Shown: piece by piece, positions 1 to 8,565 of the stretch | Layout: the number at the start of each line of letters is the position of its first letter | Numbering within the stretch: the stretch's first letter is position 1 | Assembly (NCBI GenBank): GCA_944320955.1 | Contig: CALUJL010000030.1 | Coordinates: 62,001 to 126,000 of the forward strand | From: an uncultured Bacteroidaceae bacterium | GTDB lineage: Bacteria; Bacteroidota; Bacteroidia; Bacteroidales; Bacteroidaceae | DNA length: 64,000 nt | Reading direction: 5' to 3' | Position numbers and translations under genes: made by a program | Notes under the pieces: model-generated | Database searches by the model: none | Told to the model about the DNA's origin: nothing | Seen by the model: only the letters and a program-made list of their open reading frames with translations

Positions 1-579
1 ACCGTAGGAGCCGTATTCGTTTTCCACCTGCACCATGATGATGTTTCCCCCGCGGGAGAGCTGCAGGGGGGCGAGCTGTTTGCCCACTTCCATCTCGAAG
101 AGACGGACGCGTTCGAGGAAGTAAGGGTCGCGTTCGCGCAGGCGGATGTCTTTTTTCTTAAGCAGCCACCAGGGAAGGCCTCCCATCTCCCACTCGGCGC
201 ATACGTAGGGACCGGGACGGACTATGATGTACATTCCGTTTTTCTGCGCCAGGCGGCAGAATTCGGCCACGTCGTTGTTGCCGGTGAAGTCGAACTTTCC
301 GGGCTCTTGCTCGTGGATATTCCAGAACACGTAGAGGCAGATGGTGTTCATGCCCAGCGCTTTGCACATCTTGATGCGGTGCTCCCAGTAGGGACGGGGA
401 ATGCGAGGGTAGTGGAGTTCGGCGGCTTTCACGACGAAGGGTTCGCCATTGAGCAGGAAGGTCTTGTCGCCTACGCCGAAGGTCTCGGTCTCTTTTTCTT
501 TTGCCGCAAGTGTGTCGGTTGCGGGCGGAGCCGCCAGCAGTGCGGCGAGCAGCAGGCACAGTAGGGATGTTCTTCTCAT
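1..579 (-). CDS. GH35 beta-galactosidase, N-terminal part (runs off window)
   Basis: The first 193 codons of a secreted glycoside hydrolase family 35 enzyme, which removes terminal beta-galactose from oligosaccharides. The ATG at 579 begins a signal peptide (MRRTSLLCLLLAALLAAPPA). The TIM-barrel start follows with the family signatures AELHYPRIPRPYWEHRIK, NTICLYVFWNIHE and RPGPYVCAEWEMGGLPWW. The catalytic acid/base motif VQVENEYGSYG lies at the very edge, so the nucleophile and all C-terminal domains are outside the window. It reads away from rny, which lies upstream on the same strand. Seen: motifs and signal peptide. Known: GH35 assignment from these motifs. Inferred: periplasmic or surface galactoside trimming, fitting the other plant-glycan enzymes at the far end of the window. 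Confidence 0.93.
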   Translation of the reverse strand, partial: MRRTSLLCLLLAALLAAPPATDTLAAKEKETETFGVGDKTFLLNGEPFVVKAAELHYPRIPRPYWEHRIKMCKALGMNTICLYVFWNIHEQEPGKFDFTGNNDVAEFCRLAQKNGMYIIVRPGPYVCAEWEMGGLPWWLLKKKDIRLRERDPYFLERVRLFEMEVGKQLAPLQLSRGGNIIMVQVENEYGSYG

Positions 580-658
580 AATGTTGTTTAGTTTAGGGGA
601 AGGTTAATGAAATGTGTATGTCTCTTGATGGAATGTTGCGGGGGAAGAGTCGTCCGGC

Positions 659-2197
659 TCATCGTGCGAAGCTGACGGCACGCGTCTCGCGGATGACGGT
701 GATCTTCACCTGTCCGGGATAAGTCATCTCGTCTTGTATCTTTTTGGCTATCTGCCCGGAGAGTTCCTCGGTGGCTTTGTCGTCTATCTTGTCGGCCCCG
801 ACGATGACGCGCAGCTCCCGTCCGGCCTGGATGGCGTAGGTTTTCGTCACGCCCGGGTAGCTCATGGCCAGTTGCTCCAGGTCGTTGAGCCGTTTGATGT
901 AGGCTTCCACGACTTCGCGGCGTGCTCCGGGGCGTGCTCCGGAGATGGCGTCGCAGATTTGCACTATGGGAGCCAGCAGGGAGGTCATCTCGATTTCGTC
1001 GTGGTGGGCGCCGATGGCGTTGCAGACGTCGGGTTTTTCCTTGAACTTCTCGGCGAGTTTCATGCCGAATATGGCGTGGGGCAGCTCGGGCTCTTCATCG
1101 GGCACTTTGCCGATGTCGTGCAGCAGGCCGGCGCGCTTGGCGGTTTTCGGGTTGAGTCCCAGCTCGGAGGCCATCACGGCGCAGAGGTTGGCCGTCTCCC
1201 GTGCGTGCTGGAGCAGGTTTTGGCCGTAGGAGGAGCGGTATTTCATCTTGCCGATGATGCGGATCAGCTCCGGATGCAGGCCATGGATGCCGAGGTCGAT
1301 GGTCGTGCGCTTGCCGGTCTCGACCACTTCTTCTTCCACTTGTTTGCGCACCTTGGCCACGACTTCTTCGATGCGTGCGGGGTGGATGCGTCCGTCCGTC
1401 ACGAGTTGGTGCAGGGCCAGGCGGGCGATTTCGCGGCGGATGGGGTCGAATGCGGAGATGACGATGGCCTCCGGCGTGTCGTCTACTACGATTTCCACGC
1501 CCGTGGCAGCTTCCAGGGCCCGGATGTTGCGGCCTTCGCGGCCGATGATGCGGCCTTTTACTTCGTCGTTCTCGATGTGGAAGACGGTTACGGAGTTCTC
1601 GATGGCTGTTTCCGTGGCCACTCTTTGGATTGTCTGTATGACTATCCGTTTGGCCTCCTTGTTGGCGGTCAGCTTGGCGTCGTCGATTATTTCGCTGATG
1701 TACGACTGGGCCTGGCTTTTGGCTTCGTCTTTGAGCGACTCGATGAGGTGGTTTTTGGCTTCTTCGGCCGAGAGTCCGGAGAGGGTCTCCAGCTGGATGC
1801 GTTCTTCCTGTATGAGTTTGTCCAGTTCCTCGTGGCGTTTGTCCAGAAGGGCAAGCTGCTGGTTGAGATTCTCGCGTATTGTGTTGGCTTCCGCCCGTTG
1901 TTTCTGGAGATCCTCATGGCGTTGGCTGATTTGCAGCTCGCGTTGTTTCAGTTTGTTCTCGATTTGCTGGATTTTCTGGTTGCGTTGGGCCACTTCCTTT
2001 TCCAGTTCGTTCTTCTTGTTGAGGAACTTTTCCTTGACTTCGAGGAGCTTGTTTTTTTTGATGACCTCCGCTTCCTGCTCTGCCTTGCTGAGTAGTGCGG
2101 AACATTTGGATTTTGTGCCGATCACGGTAACGAAGTATGCAATTCCGCCTCCGACGAGGAGTCCTATGATTGCAAATACGATAGTGCTGATGTCCAT
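659..2197 (-). CDS. rny: Ribonuclease Y
   Basis: Membrane-anchored endoribonuclease of RNA decay, 512 residues, the normal family length. An N-terminal transmembrane segment ([21 protein letters not shown]) is followed by a long charged coiled coil (about 35-180). A KH RNA-binding domain contains [17 protein letters not shown], and an HD phosphohydrolase domain contains AGLLHDIGK and the later AHHDE metal-binding residues. It lies 3' of the zapA pair on the same strand, separated by about 175 nt holding a terminator-like hairpin, so it is probably transcribed on its own. No good TAnnTTTG promoter box is visible just upstream. Function is secure from domain order and motifs. Confidence 0.97.
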   Translation of the reverse strand: MDISTIVFAIIGLLVGGGIAYFVTVIGTKSKCSALLSKAEQEAEVIKKNKLLEVKEKFLNKKNELEKEVAQRNQKIQQIENKLKQRELQISQRHEDLQKQRAEANTIRENLNQQLALLDKRHEELDKLIQEERIQLETLSGLSAEEAKNHLIESLKDEAKSQAQSYISEIIDDAKLTANKEAKRIVIQTIQRVATETAIENSVTVFHIENDEVKGRIIGREGRNIRALEAATGVEIVVDDTPEAIVISAFDPIRREIARLALHQLVTDGRIHPARIEEVVAKVRKQVEEEVVETGKRTTIDLGIHGLHPELIRIIGKMKYRSSYGQNLLQHARETANLCAVMASELGLNPKTAKRAGLLHDIGKVPDEEPELPHAIFGMKLAEKFKEKPDVCNAIGAHHDEIEMTSLLAPIVQICDAISGARPGARREVVEAYIKRLNDLEQLAMSYPGVTKTYAIQAGRELRVIVGADKIDDKATEELSGQIAKKIQDEMTYPGQVKITVIRETRAVSFAR

Positions 2198-2224
2198 GTT
2201 TTTGTATTCTTAAATAGGTGTAAA

Positions 2225-2285
2225 TATAAAAGGCACTACAGCGGTCTTCTCTTTCCTGTGGTGGGAAGGAGGGGCGGCGTAGTGC
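2225..2285 (-). terminator. Terminator-like hairpin after zapA
   Basis: On the minus strand GCACTAC (2285-2279) can pair with GTAGTGC (2239-2233), enclosing a smaller TTCC/GGAA stem, and is followed by CTTTTATATTT. It lies between zapA and rny and probably ends the zapA transcript. The apical region is long, so this could instead be the 3' part of a small structured RNA. Confidence 0.4.
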
Positions 2286-2372
2286 GGTTTTTCGTTGTTT
2301 GCCGCCGGGGTTCCCTGTTTCCTCCGGGGAGGGGCGGGAAGATGCCTTGCGGCTTACGGGTAGGGTGCATCG

Positions 2373-2702
2373 TCATTTCCCGGTCTCCTCCGCGTCGGCG
2401 AGGAGCGTCTCTATCTCCCGTGTGTATCCTTCTATGCGGTCCAGGATCGGTGCCTTGGCCTCTTCTTCCGAAGCGCCTATGGCTCCTACTGCGAACTGGA
2501 AGGCCACCATGACGAGGATGTAGGGTGTGTCGAACTGTTTGGTGGCCAGTTTCCGCTGGTAGGCATTGCGGTATTCGTTGATGAGGCCGGCTACTTGCCG
2601 GGCGGCATCGCGGTAGCGTTTCTCCTCGCTGCTCTTCACTTTCAGGGGGATGGTGTACCCTTCGATCTGGAGGTTTATGTTTACGAGTTTTTCCGCTTCC
2701 AT
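2373..2702 (-). CDS. zapA: Cell division protein ZapA
   Basis: Small FtsZ-ring-associated protein. The region from MEAEKLVNINLQIEGYTIPL matches the ZapA fold: an N-terminal beta region (INLQIEGYTIPLKV), then helices (RDAARQVAGLINEYRNAY, FQFAVGAIGAS) that form the dimer or tetramer coiled coil. I start it at 2702 because homologues begin near this methionine. An in-frame ATG at 2753 would add 17 non-conserved residues and overlap the upstream stop by 8 nt. It is the second gene of a pair with the coiled-coil gene at 2746-3039, a common Bacteroidetes arrangement suggesting joint action at the Z ring. Confidence 0.82.
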   Translation of the reverse strand: MEAEKLVNINLQIEGYTIPLKVKSSEEKRYRDAARQVAGLINEYRNAYQRKLATKQFDTPYILVMVAFQFAVGAIGASEEEAKAPILDRIEGYTREIETLLADAEETGK

Positions 2703-2745
2703 GGGGTTCCGCAAGTCCCGGTCTGTCCTGCCGGGGGATGAGGGT

Positions 2746-3039
2746 TTATTCATTGAGCAATGCGATGCATTTGTCTATTTCCCGCACCAGTCCTGAGAGC
2801 GTGGCCCTCACGTCGCGTATGTCGCGTGCGGAGGCCTGCAGGGTCAGGTCTGCCTTCAGGCGCCGGTAGGCCGTCTCGGTTTCTTCCAGCCGGGCGGCCT
2901 GGGAGTCAAAGGCGCGGCGCTGTTCGTCCAGGCGGCTGCGCAGCATTCGGTTTTCTTGCTGCAGGGAGTGGTATTTGCCCATGAGTTGGTGCAGGGCCAC
3001 TTCGAAGCGCCGGAGTCTGGTCTCGTCTTTTTCCTCCAT
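2746..3039 (-). CDS. Coiled-coil protein upstream of zapA (ZapB-like partner?)
   Basis: A 97-residue, almost entirely helical and highly charged protein (MEEKDETRLRRFEVALHQLM, then LQQENRMLRSRLDEQRRA) with heptad-like spacing and no membrane segment. The ATG at 3039 is chosen because a sigma-ABfr promoter box sits at 3065-3058, leaving room for a short leader; a TTG at 3060 would fall inside the promoter. Translation is probably coupled to zapA. Position and coiled-coil nature resemble the small coiled-coil proteins encoded beside zapA in Bacteroidetes. A ZapB-like divisome role is inference from context only. Confidence 0.7.
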   Translation of the reverse strand: MEEKDETRLRRFEVALHQLMGKYHSLQQENRMLRSRLDEQRRAFDSQAARLEETETAYRRLKADLTLQASARDIRDVRATLSGLVREIDKCIALLNE

Positions 3040-3057
3040 ACGTAGCCTAAATTGTGA

Positions 3058-3065
3058 CAAAGGTA
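3058..3065 (-). promoter_or_regulatory. Promoter -7 box TACCTTTG for the zapA pair
   Basis: The minus strand reads TACCTTTG, a match to the Bacteroidetes -7 consensus TAnnTTTG, about 20 nt before the ATG at 3039. Confidence 0.6.
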
Positions 3066-3149
3066 CTGTTTTGCATCAAGAAATGCAAAGCCGGGGAGGA
3101 AAAAACGGGGTGTGGGCTCCTCATTTCGGCCTCTCCCGGAGGGTTCGTC

Positions 3150-3773
3150 TCAGAGGTGTGCGTTCTTGCAGCCCTTGGCCAGGAGGATGATGGGGAAGGT
3201 GAATTCCGCCATCCACTCGGCCGAGTAGTGGAGTTTCTCCTTGAGTTTGCGGGTTTCGCGCACCATGAGGTTCACGTCTTCCTTCTTCCAGAATTTCTGC
3301 GGGTTCTCGATGTCTTTCATCGACTGCAGCGTGGCCGTGAAGAGGGTCTTGCGGAAGCGGGCGGGGATGCGCAGCTTCCACTGCATGACGGTGCCCAGGA
3401 GGGTCATCAAGTCGTTGGAGAATCCCTGGAAGGCGTAGAGATAGTTCTGTACGTCCTGCTGCTTTTTGCAGCCGCGCTTGATGGAGGCGTCTATCTCGTT
3501 GAAGAAATTGGCCGACAGGCCGTAGGCTTCGGTGAGCATCTTCCTGGCGCGTGCTTTCTCGGCCATGCCGAGGCGGCCGTTGGTGGTGGGGATTTTCAGG
3601 GTGCGCTTGAAGAGGGCCATGTCCGGGGCGGCATTGATGTTCGTGATGCCGAGGTTGACGACCATAACGGCCTGGTAATATACGCGGATCAGGGTCATGT
3701 ATTCCTCCACCCGGGCTTGGATGGCGGCGGTTTTCTCTTCGTTCTTTTGTTTGAGTTTGGAGAGTAATCCCAT
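3150..3773 (-). CDS. Conserved-looking hypothetical protein, cytoplasmic
   Basis: A 207-residue basic, mostly helical protein with no signal peptide, lipobox or membrane segment. It starts MGLLSKLKQKNEEKTAAIQ and includes a run of helices around ARARKMLTEAYGLSANFFNEI and a WKKEDVNLMVRETRKLKEKL segment. I do not recognise a family. A TACCTTTG promoter box on the minus strand at 3826-3819 lies about 45 nt upstream of the ATG, supporting it as a real single gene. It is transcribed divergently from the small gene at 3926. No function can be assigned from the sequence. Confidence 0.75.
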   Translation of the reverse strand: MGLLSKLKQKNEEKTAAIQARVEEYMTLIRVYYQAVMVVNLGITNINAAPDMALFKRTLKIPTTNGRLGMAEKARARKMLTEAYGLSANFFNEIDASIKRGCKKQQDVQNYLYAFQGFSNDLMTLLGTVMQWKLRIPARFRKTLFTATLQSMKDIENPQKFWKKEDVNLMVRETRKLKEKLHYSAEWMAEFTFPIILLAKGCKNAHL

Positions 3774-3818
3774 AATTCTTATGCTGGTAATTTCATTAAA
3801 AAGTTACGCTTTATCGGG

Positions 3819-3826
3819 CAAAGGTA
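3819..3826 (-). promoter_or_regulatory. Promoter -7 box TACCTTTG for the gene at 3150-3773
   Basis: Minus-strand TACCTTTG upstream of the ATG at 3773, forming half of a divergent promoter region. Confidence 0.6.
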
Positions 3827-3889
3827 CGAAAAAACTGATATTCCCTTTAATTTTTCGCCTGCAAATGGGGGAGAATTGCCGCAAAGTTC

Positions 3890-3897
3890 TACATTTG
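3890..3897 (+). promoter_or_regulatory. Promoter -7 box TACATTTG for the gene at 3926
   Basis: TACATTTG matches TAnnTTTG and lies 28 nt before the ATG at 3926. No clear -33 TTTG is seen at the expected spacing. Confidence 0.55.
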
Positions 3898-3925
3898 CGG
3901 CCGAAACCTATATAGAGTGAAAAAC

Positions 3926-4156
3926 ATGAGCTACGAGGAACTGGAAAAAGTGATTGAGCACTACCGCCTGTTAGCCGCGCAGTCGAACATGATCAGCGAG
4001 CAGAAAGCTTTCCTCTACCGTAACTTTGCCGATGTGGTGGAGACGAACATCGACCTCCTGGAGGACGCTTCGTCGGAAGACGACTTGTGGGATTTCTACA
4101 ACGAGCACTCCTCCGACGGTTACGAGATGATGAATCCCAACGAGGAGGCCTACTGA
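3926..4156 (+). CDS. Small acidic hypothetical protein
   Basis: A 76-residue acidic cytoplasmic protein (MSYEELEKVIEHYRLLAAQS, then DLLEDASSEDDLWDFYNEHS). Two helices are predicted by eye, separated by an acidic loop, with no signal peptide. I use the ATG at 3926; an in-frame GTG at 3917 would add only three residues. It has its own promoter box and is followed by a repeat locus. No family is recognised. The high acidity could indicate a protein-binding partner, but nothing in the neighbourhood names one. Confidence 0.65.
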   Translation: MSYEELEKVIEHYRLLAAQSNMISEQKAFLYRNFADVVETNIDLLEDASSEDDLWDFYNEHSSDGYEMMNPNEEAY

Positions 4157-4212
4157 GCGCCGGCATGCGGCAGTCCCGGAGGGCCGGGGCTGCGGGCGGG
4201 AGAAGGATTTGC

Positions 4213-4270
4213 GGCAAGGCTTTCGGCGGAAAGCCCTGCCGCTTTTTGCCGCAACCGCTGCCGTTTTTTA
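4213..4270. repeat. 22-bp repeat family, locus 1
   Basis: Contains AAAGCCCTGCCGCTTTTTG and degenerate copies (CTTTCGGCGGAAAG, CCGCTGCCGTTTTTTA). It lies between the 3926-4156 gene and the promoter of the S41 gene. Confidence 0.7.
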
Positions 4271-4301
4271 TGTATAAAGTATAGTTTTTTTACTTTTGTG
4301 T

Positions 4302-4309
4302 TATCTTTG
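4302..4309 (+). promoter_or_regulatory. Promoter -7 box TATCTTTG for the S41-like gene
   Basis: TATCTTTG, the commonest form of the Bacteroidetes -7 box, 38 nt before the ATG at 4347. An 11-codon open frame starts at 4318 and its TGA overlaps the gene's ATG (ATGA), so translation may be coupled. Confidence 0.65.
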
Positions 4310-4346
4310 CCGCAGAAATGGTAAAAGAATTAAAAACAGAGTACTC

Positions 4347-5969
4347 ATGAAGAAGAATTTTTTGACCTTGTTCGCTTTGTTGGCGGCTTTCCCGGTGTGG
4401 GCGCAGCCTGACTATTCCGGCGATACGCTTGCGGCCGATTTCCGTTATCTCGTCCGGCAGTTGGAGGAAACGCATCCCGATCCTTATACGGGCTTTGGCG
4501 GAAAGGTGTTCTTCCACAAGGCTGCTTTCGAATTGGAGCATCATCTGCGTAATCTTCCCGATACCACGTTGACTTATTTTTGCGAGCAGACAGGCGCTTT
4601 CCTTGCCCATCTGCAGGACGGGCACACCTATCTTTCTGCTCCCGGCGCAAATGCCCGTGAAGGAGAGGCTCGCCGCATTCCGGCCTATCTGCGCGTGATT
4701 CCCGAAGGCCTCATCATGCAGGGCGTTCCCGCGGGGCTGTGTTCTTTCTTGGGGAGCCGTCTGGTAGCGGTTGAGGGGTGCGGCATAGACGAGGTTCTGG
4801 AGCGGGTAGCCGCGTTGCAGGCCTGCGAGAATCTTTATGACCGCTATACGGTGTTTCGCATACACTTCGGCGAGGAGCGTTTCATGCGCCGCCTCTTCCC
4901 GCAGGTTGGCGACAGCCTGCACTTCTCTCTGCTCACGCCTTCCGACAGTTTGGTCTCCCTTTCGCTCCCTTTTTTGCCCGACGCAGAGGCCAATGCTGTG
5001 CCGAAAGCGTGGTGCCCCACCTCGCGGGTCGTGCCAATCGGGCAGCTGGCTTATAAATTCATGGACGCGGACAAACAGGTGATGATGATCAACATCGACC
5101 AAATCAGTGCGCGCGAGAATTTTGAGTATATGTATGAGCACGGTTGGAGCGGATATAAGACCCAATTACCGGCCTTTTATCGCACGTTGGGCTGGGAGAT
5201 GCCTTCCGATACGTTGCAGGGCATCGGCCGGTTGCCCTCTTTTTCCGGCGTGTTCGGGCGCATGTTGCGCGAGATGAGGCAGCACGGTTCGTCCACACTC
5301 ATCATCGACCTGCGCAGCAATGGCGGCGGATGGACCGGCATCACCCTGCCTACGCTCTATCAGCTCTACGGCCGTCGCTATGTGGAGACTGATCTTTCGA
5401 CTAATTTCTACCGGCTTATCTCTCCGCTCTACTTGGAGAAAGTCAACACGACGCTGGAAGATTTCAACCGCAGCAACGGGGCGGACTGGCAACTGGGCGA
5501 CTATACTTTCTCGATTCCCGCAGCCGGGGGCCTGTCGGGCGATGCCCTGTGCGAGCGTTTTGTGCGGGGCTGCATGAGCAGCGTGCGGGAGGAACTGGCC
5601 GCCCAGCAGGGCGAACCGCTCTATACGCCGCGGCACGTATATGTGGTGACGGATGCCAATACGTTCAGCGCGGCGTTCCATTATGCCTTTTATCTGTGGA
5701 AAATGGGGGCTACCGTAGTGGGTGTTCCCTCCCGGCAGGCCCCCAATACGTATATGGAGGTAACGCCGTTCCGCCTTCCCCGTACCGGGCTGGAGGGTTC
5801 GATCTCCAACTCGATGCAGGTTTTCCTGCCGCCCGCCGACCGGAGGGCCAAGGTTTTCTGGCCGGACCTTATCCCCGCTTATGGGGATTACCGCGAGGCC
5901 CGCTTCGACAACGAGGCGGAAATCATCTTCCTGCTCAAGTCCATCGGCCTGCCGGGCTTGCCCGGGTGA
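4347..5969 (+). CDS. S41-family (tail-specific protease-like) secreted peptidase
   Basis: A 540-residue exported protein with signal peptide MKKNFLTLFALLAAFPVWAQ. The N-terminal helical region includes THPDPYTGFGGKVFF. The C-terminal half carries the S41 core: TLIIDLRSNGGGWTG is the conserved DLR-NGGG strand and loop, and VVTDANTFSAAFHYAFYLW contains the likely nucleophile Ser in NTFSAA. No clear PDZ domain is visible. Such proteins are common in Bacteroidetes as stand-alone periplasmic or surface peptidases. The catalytic Lys cannot be placed by eye, so activity is probable rather than certain. It has its own promoter at 4302, and a tandem 22-bp repeat array follows the stop. Confidence 0.85.
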   Translation: MKKNFLTLFALLAAFPVWAQPDYSGDTLAADFRYLVRQLEETHPDPYTGFGGKVFFHKAAFELEHHLRNLPDTTLTYFCEQTGAFLAHLQDGHTYLSAPGANAREGEARRIPAYLRVIPEGLIMQGVPAGLCSFLGSRLVAVEGCGIDEVLERVAALQACENLYDRYTVFRIHFGEERFMRRLFPQVGDSLHFSLLTPSDSLVSLSLPFLPDAEANAVPKAWCPTSRVVPIGQLAYKFMDADKQVMMINIDQISARENFEYMYEHGWSGYKTQLPAFYRTLGWEMPSDTLQGIGRLPSFSGVFGRMLREMRQHGSSTLIIDLRSNGGGWTGITLPTLYQLYGRRYVETDLSTNFYRLISPLYLEKVNTTLEDFNRSNGADWQLGDYTFSIPAAGGLSGDALCERFVRGCMSSVREELAAQQGEPLYTPRHVYVVTDANTFSAAFHYAFYLWKMGATVVGVPSRQAPNTYMEVTPFRLPRTGLEGSISNSMQVFLPPADRRAKVFWPDLIPAYGDYREARFDNEAEIIFLLKSIGLPGLPG

Positions 5970-5994
5970 GCCTGCCGTGCGCCGCGGTTTTGCG

Positions 5995-6130
5995 AGGGCG
6001 GCGGGGCTTTCGGCCGAAAGCCCTGCCGCTTTTTGCTGAAAGTGTTGCCGCTTTCGGGGAAAAGTGTTGCCGCTTTCGGGGAAAAGTGCTGCCGCTTTCG
6101 GGGAAAAGCGCTGCCTGCTTTTTCCCCGCT
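5995..6130. repeat. 22-bp repeat family, locus 2: tandem array
   Basis: The clearest copy of the family. AAAGTGTTGCCGCTTTC plus GGGGA occurs at 6039-6060, exactly again at 6061-6082, with one change (T to C) at 6083-6104, and a diverged fourth copy starts at 6105. A further dyad unit (CTTTCGGCCGAAAG) lies at 6007-6020. It sits between two convergent genes. Confidence 0.9.
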
Positions 6131-6183
6131 GGGCGGGGGAAGCCTTGGCCCGCCGGGCGGTTCCCCGCGCCGGGGCGCGAGGG

Positions 6184-6263
6184 TTATTCCGTGATTTCTA
6201 TGAGATTTCCTTCCGCGCTGCTTCCAGGTCGTTTGCGTAGAGGGCAGTGTGGTCTATCTTCAT
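6184..6263 (-). pseudogene. Remnant of a VOC/glyoxalase-family gene (internal deletion)
   Basis: The ATG at 6263 opens MKIDHTALYANDLEAAR, a typical start of vicinal-oxygen-chelate proteins (glyoxalase or bleomycin-resistance type). The frame then stops after four more codons. In the next frame the same DNA ends EGNLIEITE followed by TAA at 6184, matching the usual C-terminus of this family (DGNLIEITE). So 5' and 3' ends are joined out of frame within 80 nt and the middle (about 100 codons) is gone. It lies directly behind the NUDIX gene and was probably once its operon partner. Confidence 0.7.
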
Positions 6264-6268
6264 GGGCT

Positions 6269-6904
6269 TCAGTCGCAGGTCGGGGGCAGGCCGGGGTTGT
6301 GGTAGTGGCGGAACATGCGGCGGATCTGGCTCTCCAGATTGCGCTCTTCGGAGAGGGGAGGCAGGGCGTCTTCGGCAAAAAATCCGCATCCCAGCGTGTC
6401 GAAAGCCGCCCGGGGGCTGCCCCCGGTGAGGCGGCAGAGGATGAAAAGTTTGTAGGCGTAGTGCAGCGCGGGCGGATAGGGGTGGGTCTTCTGGTCGTCC
6501 ACGGCAAGGAGGCGCAGGGGTTCGGCGTCGTAGCCCGTTTCTTCCTTTACCTCTTTCCGGGCCACCTCGCAGGGCGTGTAGCCCACGTCGGCCCACCCTC
6601 CGGGCAGCGCCCAGCGGCCGTCGGCCTTTTCCTGCACGAGGAGTATCTCGCCGCGGGCGTTGAAGACGGCGGCGCGCACGTCGACTTTCGGGGTCACGTA
6701 GTTCGTCTCCAGCGGGAAGAGGGCGGCGATGGCCGTTTCGCTCGCCCCGCCGTCGCGCACCAGCGCGACGATGCGGTGGCTCAGGGCGAGGATTTCGCCG
6801 TAGCGCTCGCGGTCGTACTCGATTTCGGAATAGACGAGCCCGTTTTGCGCCAGCTGGCGGATGCGGGCGGCGGCTTCGAGCAGGAGTTTGGGCGTGTGGT
6901 CCAT
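6269..6904 (-). CDS. NUDIX hydrolase with N-terminal Nudix_N-type domain
   Basis: A 211-residue cytoplasmic hydrolase of nucleoside-diphosphate-linked compounds; exact substrate unknown. Residues 1-70 form the helical N-terminal domain usual for this subfamily, and the Nudix fold starts at VDVRAAVFNARGEILLVQEK. The Nudix box spans about 103-125. It keeps Glu118, Glu121, Glu122 and Gly124, but the consensus Glu is Tyr109 and the consensus Arg is Lys117, so catalysis may be altered. It lies 25 nt after prfC on the same strand and directly before the VOC remnant. Confidence 0.9.
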   Translation of the reverse strand: MDHTPKLLLEAAARIRQLAQNGLVYSEIEYDRERYGEILALSHRIVALVRDGGASETAIAALFPLETNYVTPKVDVRAAVFNARGEILLVQEKADGRWALPGGWADVGYTPCEVARKEVKEETGYDAEPLRLLAVDDQKTHPYPPALHYAYKLFILCRLTGGSPRAAFDTLGCGFFAEDALPPLSEERNLESQIRRMFRHYHNPGLPPTCD

Positions 6905-6929
6905 GGGGAAAGCGGCGGGCCGGGCGGGT

Positions 6930-8498
6930 TCAGAACTCGCTGGTGAAGTGGAAATGGATGTGCTCGAAATCGCTTTGCGCCATCTGCAACACGTAGGCGC
7001 TGTCGGCCAGGAAGACGTCGCGCCCTTCGCGGTCCTTGGCCATATACTGGTATTTCCGTTTTTTGAAGGCTTCGAGCTCCGCCTCGCTGTCGGCCTCTAT
7101 CCAGCAGGCCTTGTAGAGATGGACGGGTTCCCAGCGGCAGGAGGCGTTGTACTCATTGAGAAGCCGGTACTGGATGACCTCGAATTGCAGCTGCCCCACG
7201 GTGCCGATGATTTTCCGGCCGTTGAATTGGTTGACGAAGAGCTGCGCCACGCCCTCGTCCATGAGTTGCTCGATGCCTTTGTTGAGCTGCTTTGTCTTCA
7301 TGGGGTCGGCGTTTTCGATATACTTGAAGAGTTCGGGCGAAAAGCTGGGCAGCCCGCGGAAATGGAGCTTCTCCCCTTCGGTCAGTGTGTCGCCTATTTT
7401 GAAAACTCCGTTGTCGGGGAGTCCCACGATGTCTCCCGCCCAGGCTTCTTCGACGGTGCTCTTCCGCTGCGCCATGAACTGCACGGGCGAGGAGAAGCGC
7501 ATGGTTTTCGCCTGCCGCACGTGGAGATAGGGGCTGTTGCGCTGGAACCGTCCGGAGCAGACCTTGCAGAAGGCCACGCAGGAGCGGTGGTTGGGGTCGA
7601 TGTTGGCCGTAATCTTGAAGATGAAGCCCGTGAACTTTTCTTCTTCGGGGCTGACGGTGCGCTCCTCGGCCTGCACGGGACGGGGCGGGGGGGCTATGCG
7701 CACGAAGCAGTCGAGCAGCTCCTTGACGCCGAAGTTGTTGAGCGCCGAGCCGAAGAATACGGGGGCGATGGCGGCCGAGAGATAGTCTTCTTGCCGGAAC
7801 TCGGGGTATACTCCGCCGATGAGGTCGAGGTCGTCGCGCAGTTTCTGCGCCTCGCGGTTGCCGACGCGGCGGTCGAGCTCGTCGCTTCCGAGGTCGACTT
7901 CCACCTTTTCCGTCACTACTTGCTTGGAGGGCTGGTAGAGGTCGAGTTTGTTTTCGTATATATTATAGACGCCTTTGAAGCGTGCTCCCTGCTCGATGGG
8001 CCAGCTCAAGGGGCGGACGCCGATGCGGAGTTCTTCCTCCAGCTCGTCGAGAAGGTCGAAAGGGTCGCGCCCTTCGCGGTCCATCTTGTTGACGAAGATG
8101 ATGACCGGCGTGCTGCGCATGCGGCAGACTTCCATGAGTTTCCGCGTCTGCGCCTCCACGCCTTTGGCGCTGTCCACGACGATGATGGCGCTGTCTACGG
8201 CGGTAAGCGTGCGAAACGTGTCTTCGGCAAAATCCTGGTGCCCGGGAGTGTCGAGAATGTTGACCTTGTATCCGTCGTAGTCGAACTCCATTACGGAAGT
8301 GGTCACGGAGATTCCGCGCTGCTTCTCGATCTCCATCCAGTCGCTTGTAGCGGTTTTCTTGATTTTGTTGCTCTTGACGGCTCCGGCCACTTGGATTTGT
8401 CCGCCGAAGAGGAGGAGTTTTTCGGTCAGGGTGGTCTTTCCTGCGTCGGGGTGGGAGATGATGGCAAAGGTTCTTCTGCGTTCGATTTCGGGATTCAT
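6930..8498 (-). CDS. prfC: Peptide chain release factor 3
   Basis: Translational GTPase (522 residues) that recycles RF1/RF2 from the ribosome. The start is ATG 8498 ([20 protein letters not shown]). An upstream extension of the frame covers repeat DNA and is not part of the protein. Visible motifs are the P-loop [13 protein letters not shown], switch I with [12 protein letters not shown]3 [15 protein letters not shown]4 NKMDREGRD, and the RF3-type C-terminal domain ending in [13 protein letters not shown]. Length and motif order are those of RF3 rather than EF-G, which is longer. It is preceded by repeat locus 3, which carries a bidirectional terminator hairpin, so it is likely transcribed separately from rmlD. 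Confidence 0.96.
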   Translation of the reverse strand: MNPEIERRRTFAIISHPDAGKTTLTEKLLLFGGQIQVAGAVKSNKIKKTATSDWMEIEKQRGISVTTSVMEFDYDGYKVNILDTPGHQDFAEDTFRTLTAVDSAIIVVDSAKGVEAQTRKLMEVCRMRSTPVIIFVNKMDREGRDPFDLLDELEEELRIGVRPLSWPIEQGARFKGVYNIYENKLDLYQPSKQVVTEKVEVDLGSDELDRRVGNREAQKLRDDLDLIGGVYPEFRQEDYLSAAIAPVFFGSALNNFGVKELLDCFVRIAPPPRPVQAEERTVSPEEEKFTGFIFKITANIDPNHRSCVAFCKVCSGRFQRNSPYLHVRQAKTMRFSSPVQFMAQRKSTVEEAWAGDIVGLPDNGVFKIGDTLTEGEKLHFRGLPSFSPELFKYIENADPMKTKQLNKGIEQLMDEGVAQLFVNQFNGRKIIGTVGQLQFEVIQYRLLNEYNASCRWEPVHLYKACWIEADSEAELEAFKKRKYQYMAKDREGRDVFLADSAYVLQMAQSDFEHIHFHFTSEF

Positions 8499-8565
8499 CG
8501 GTTGTTTTTTCTGTTGGGGGTTGTGTTTTGCGGGGTTGGCGGGCGGGGCGGGGGGGGAGGGGTGC

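Noticed and set aside
2225-2372. Possible 6S RNA between zapA and rny
   Set aside because: Position next to zapA is suggestive, but the sequence folds into several separate hairpins rather than one long rod with a central bubble. I kept only a terminator-like hairpin.
5995-6130. CRISPR array
   Set aside because: The repeats abut without unique spacers of 30 nt or more, and no cas genes are present.
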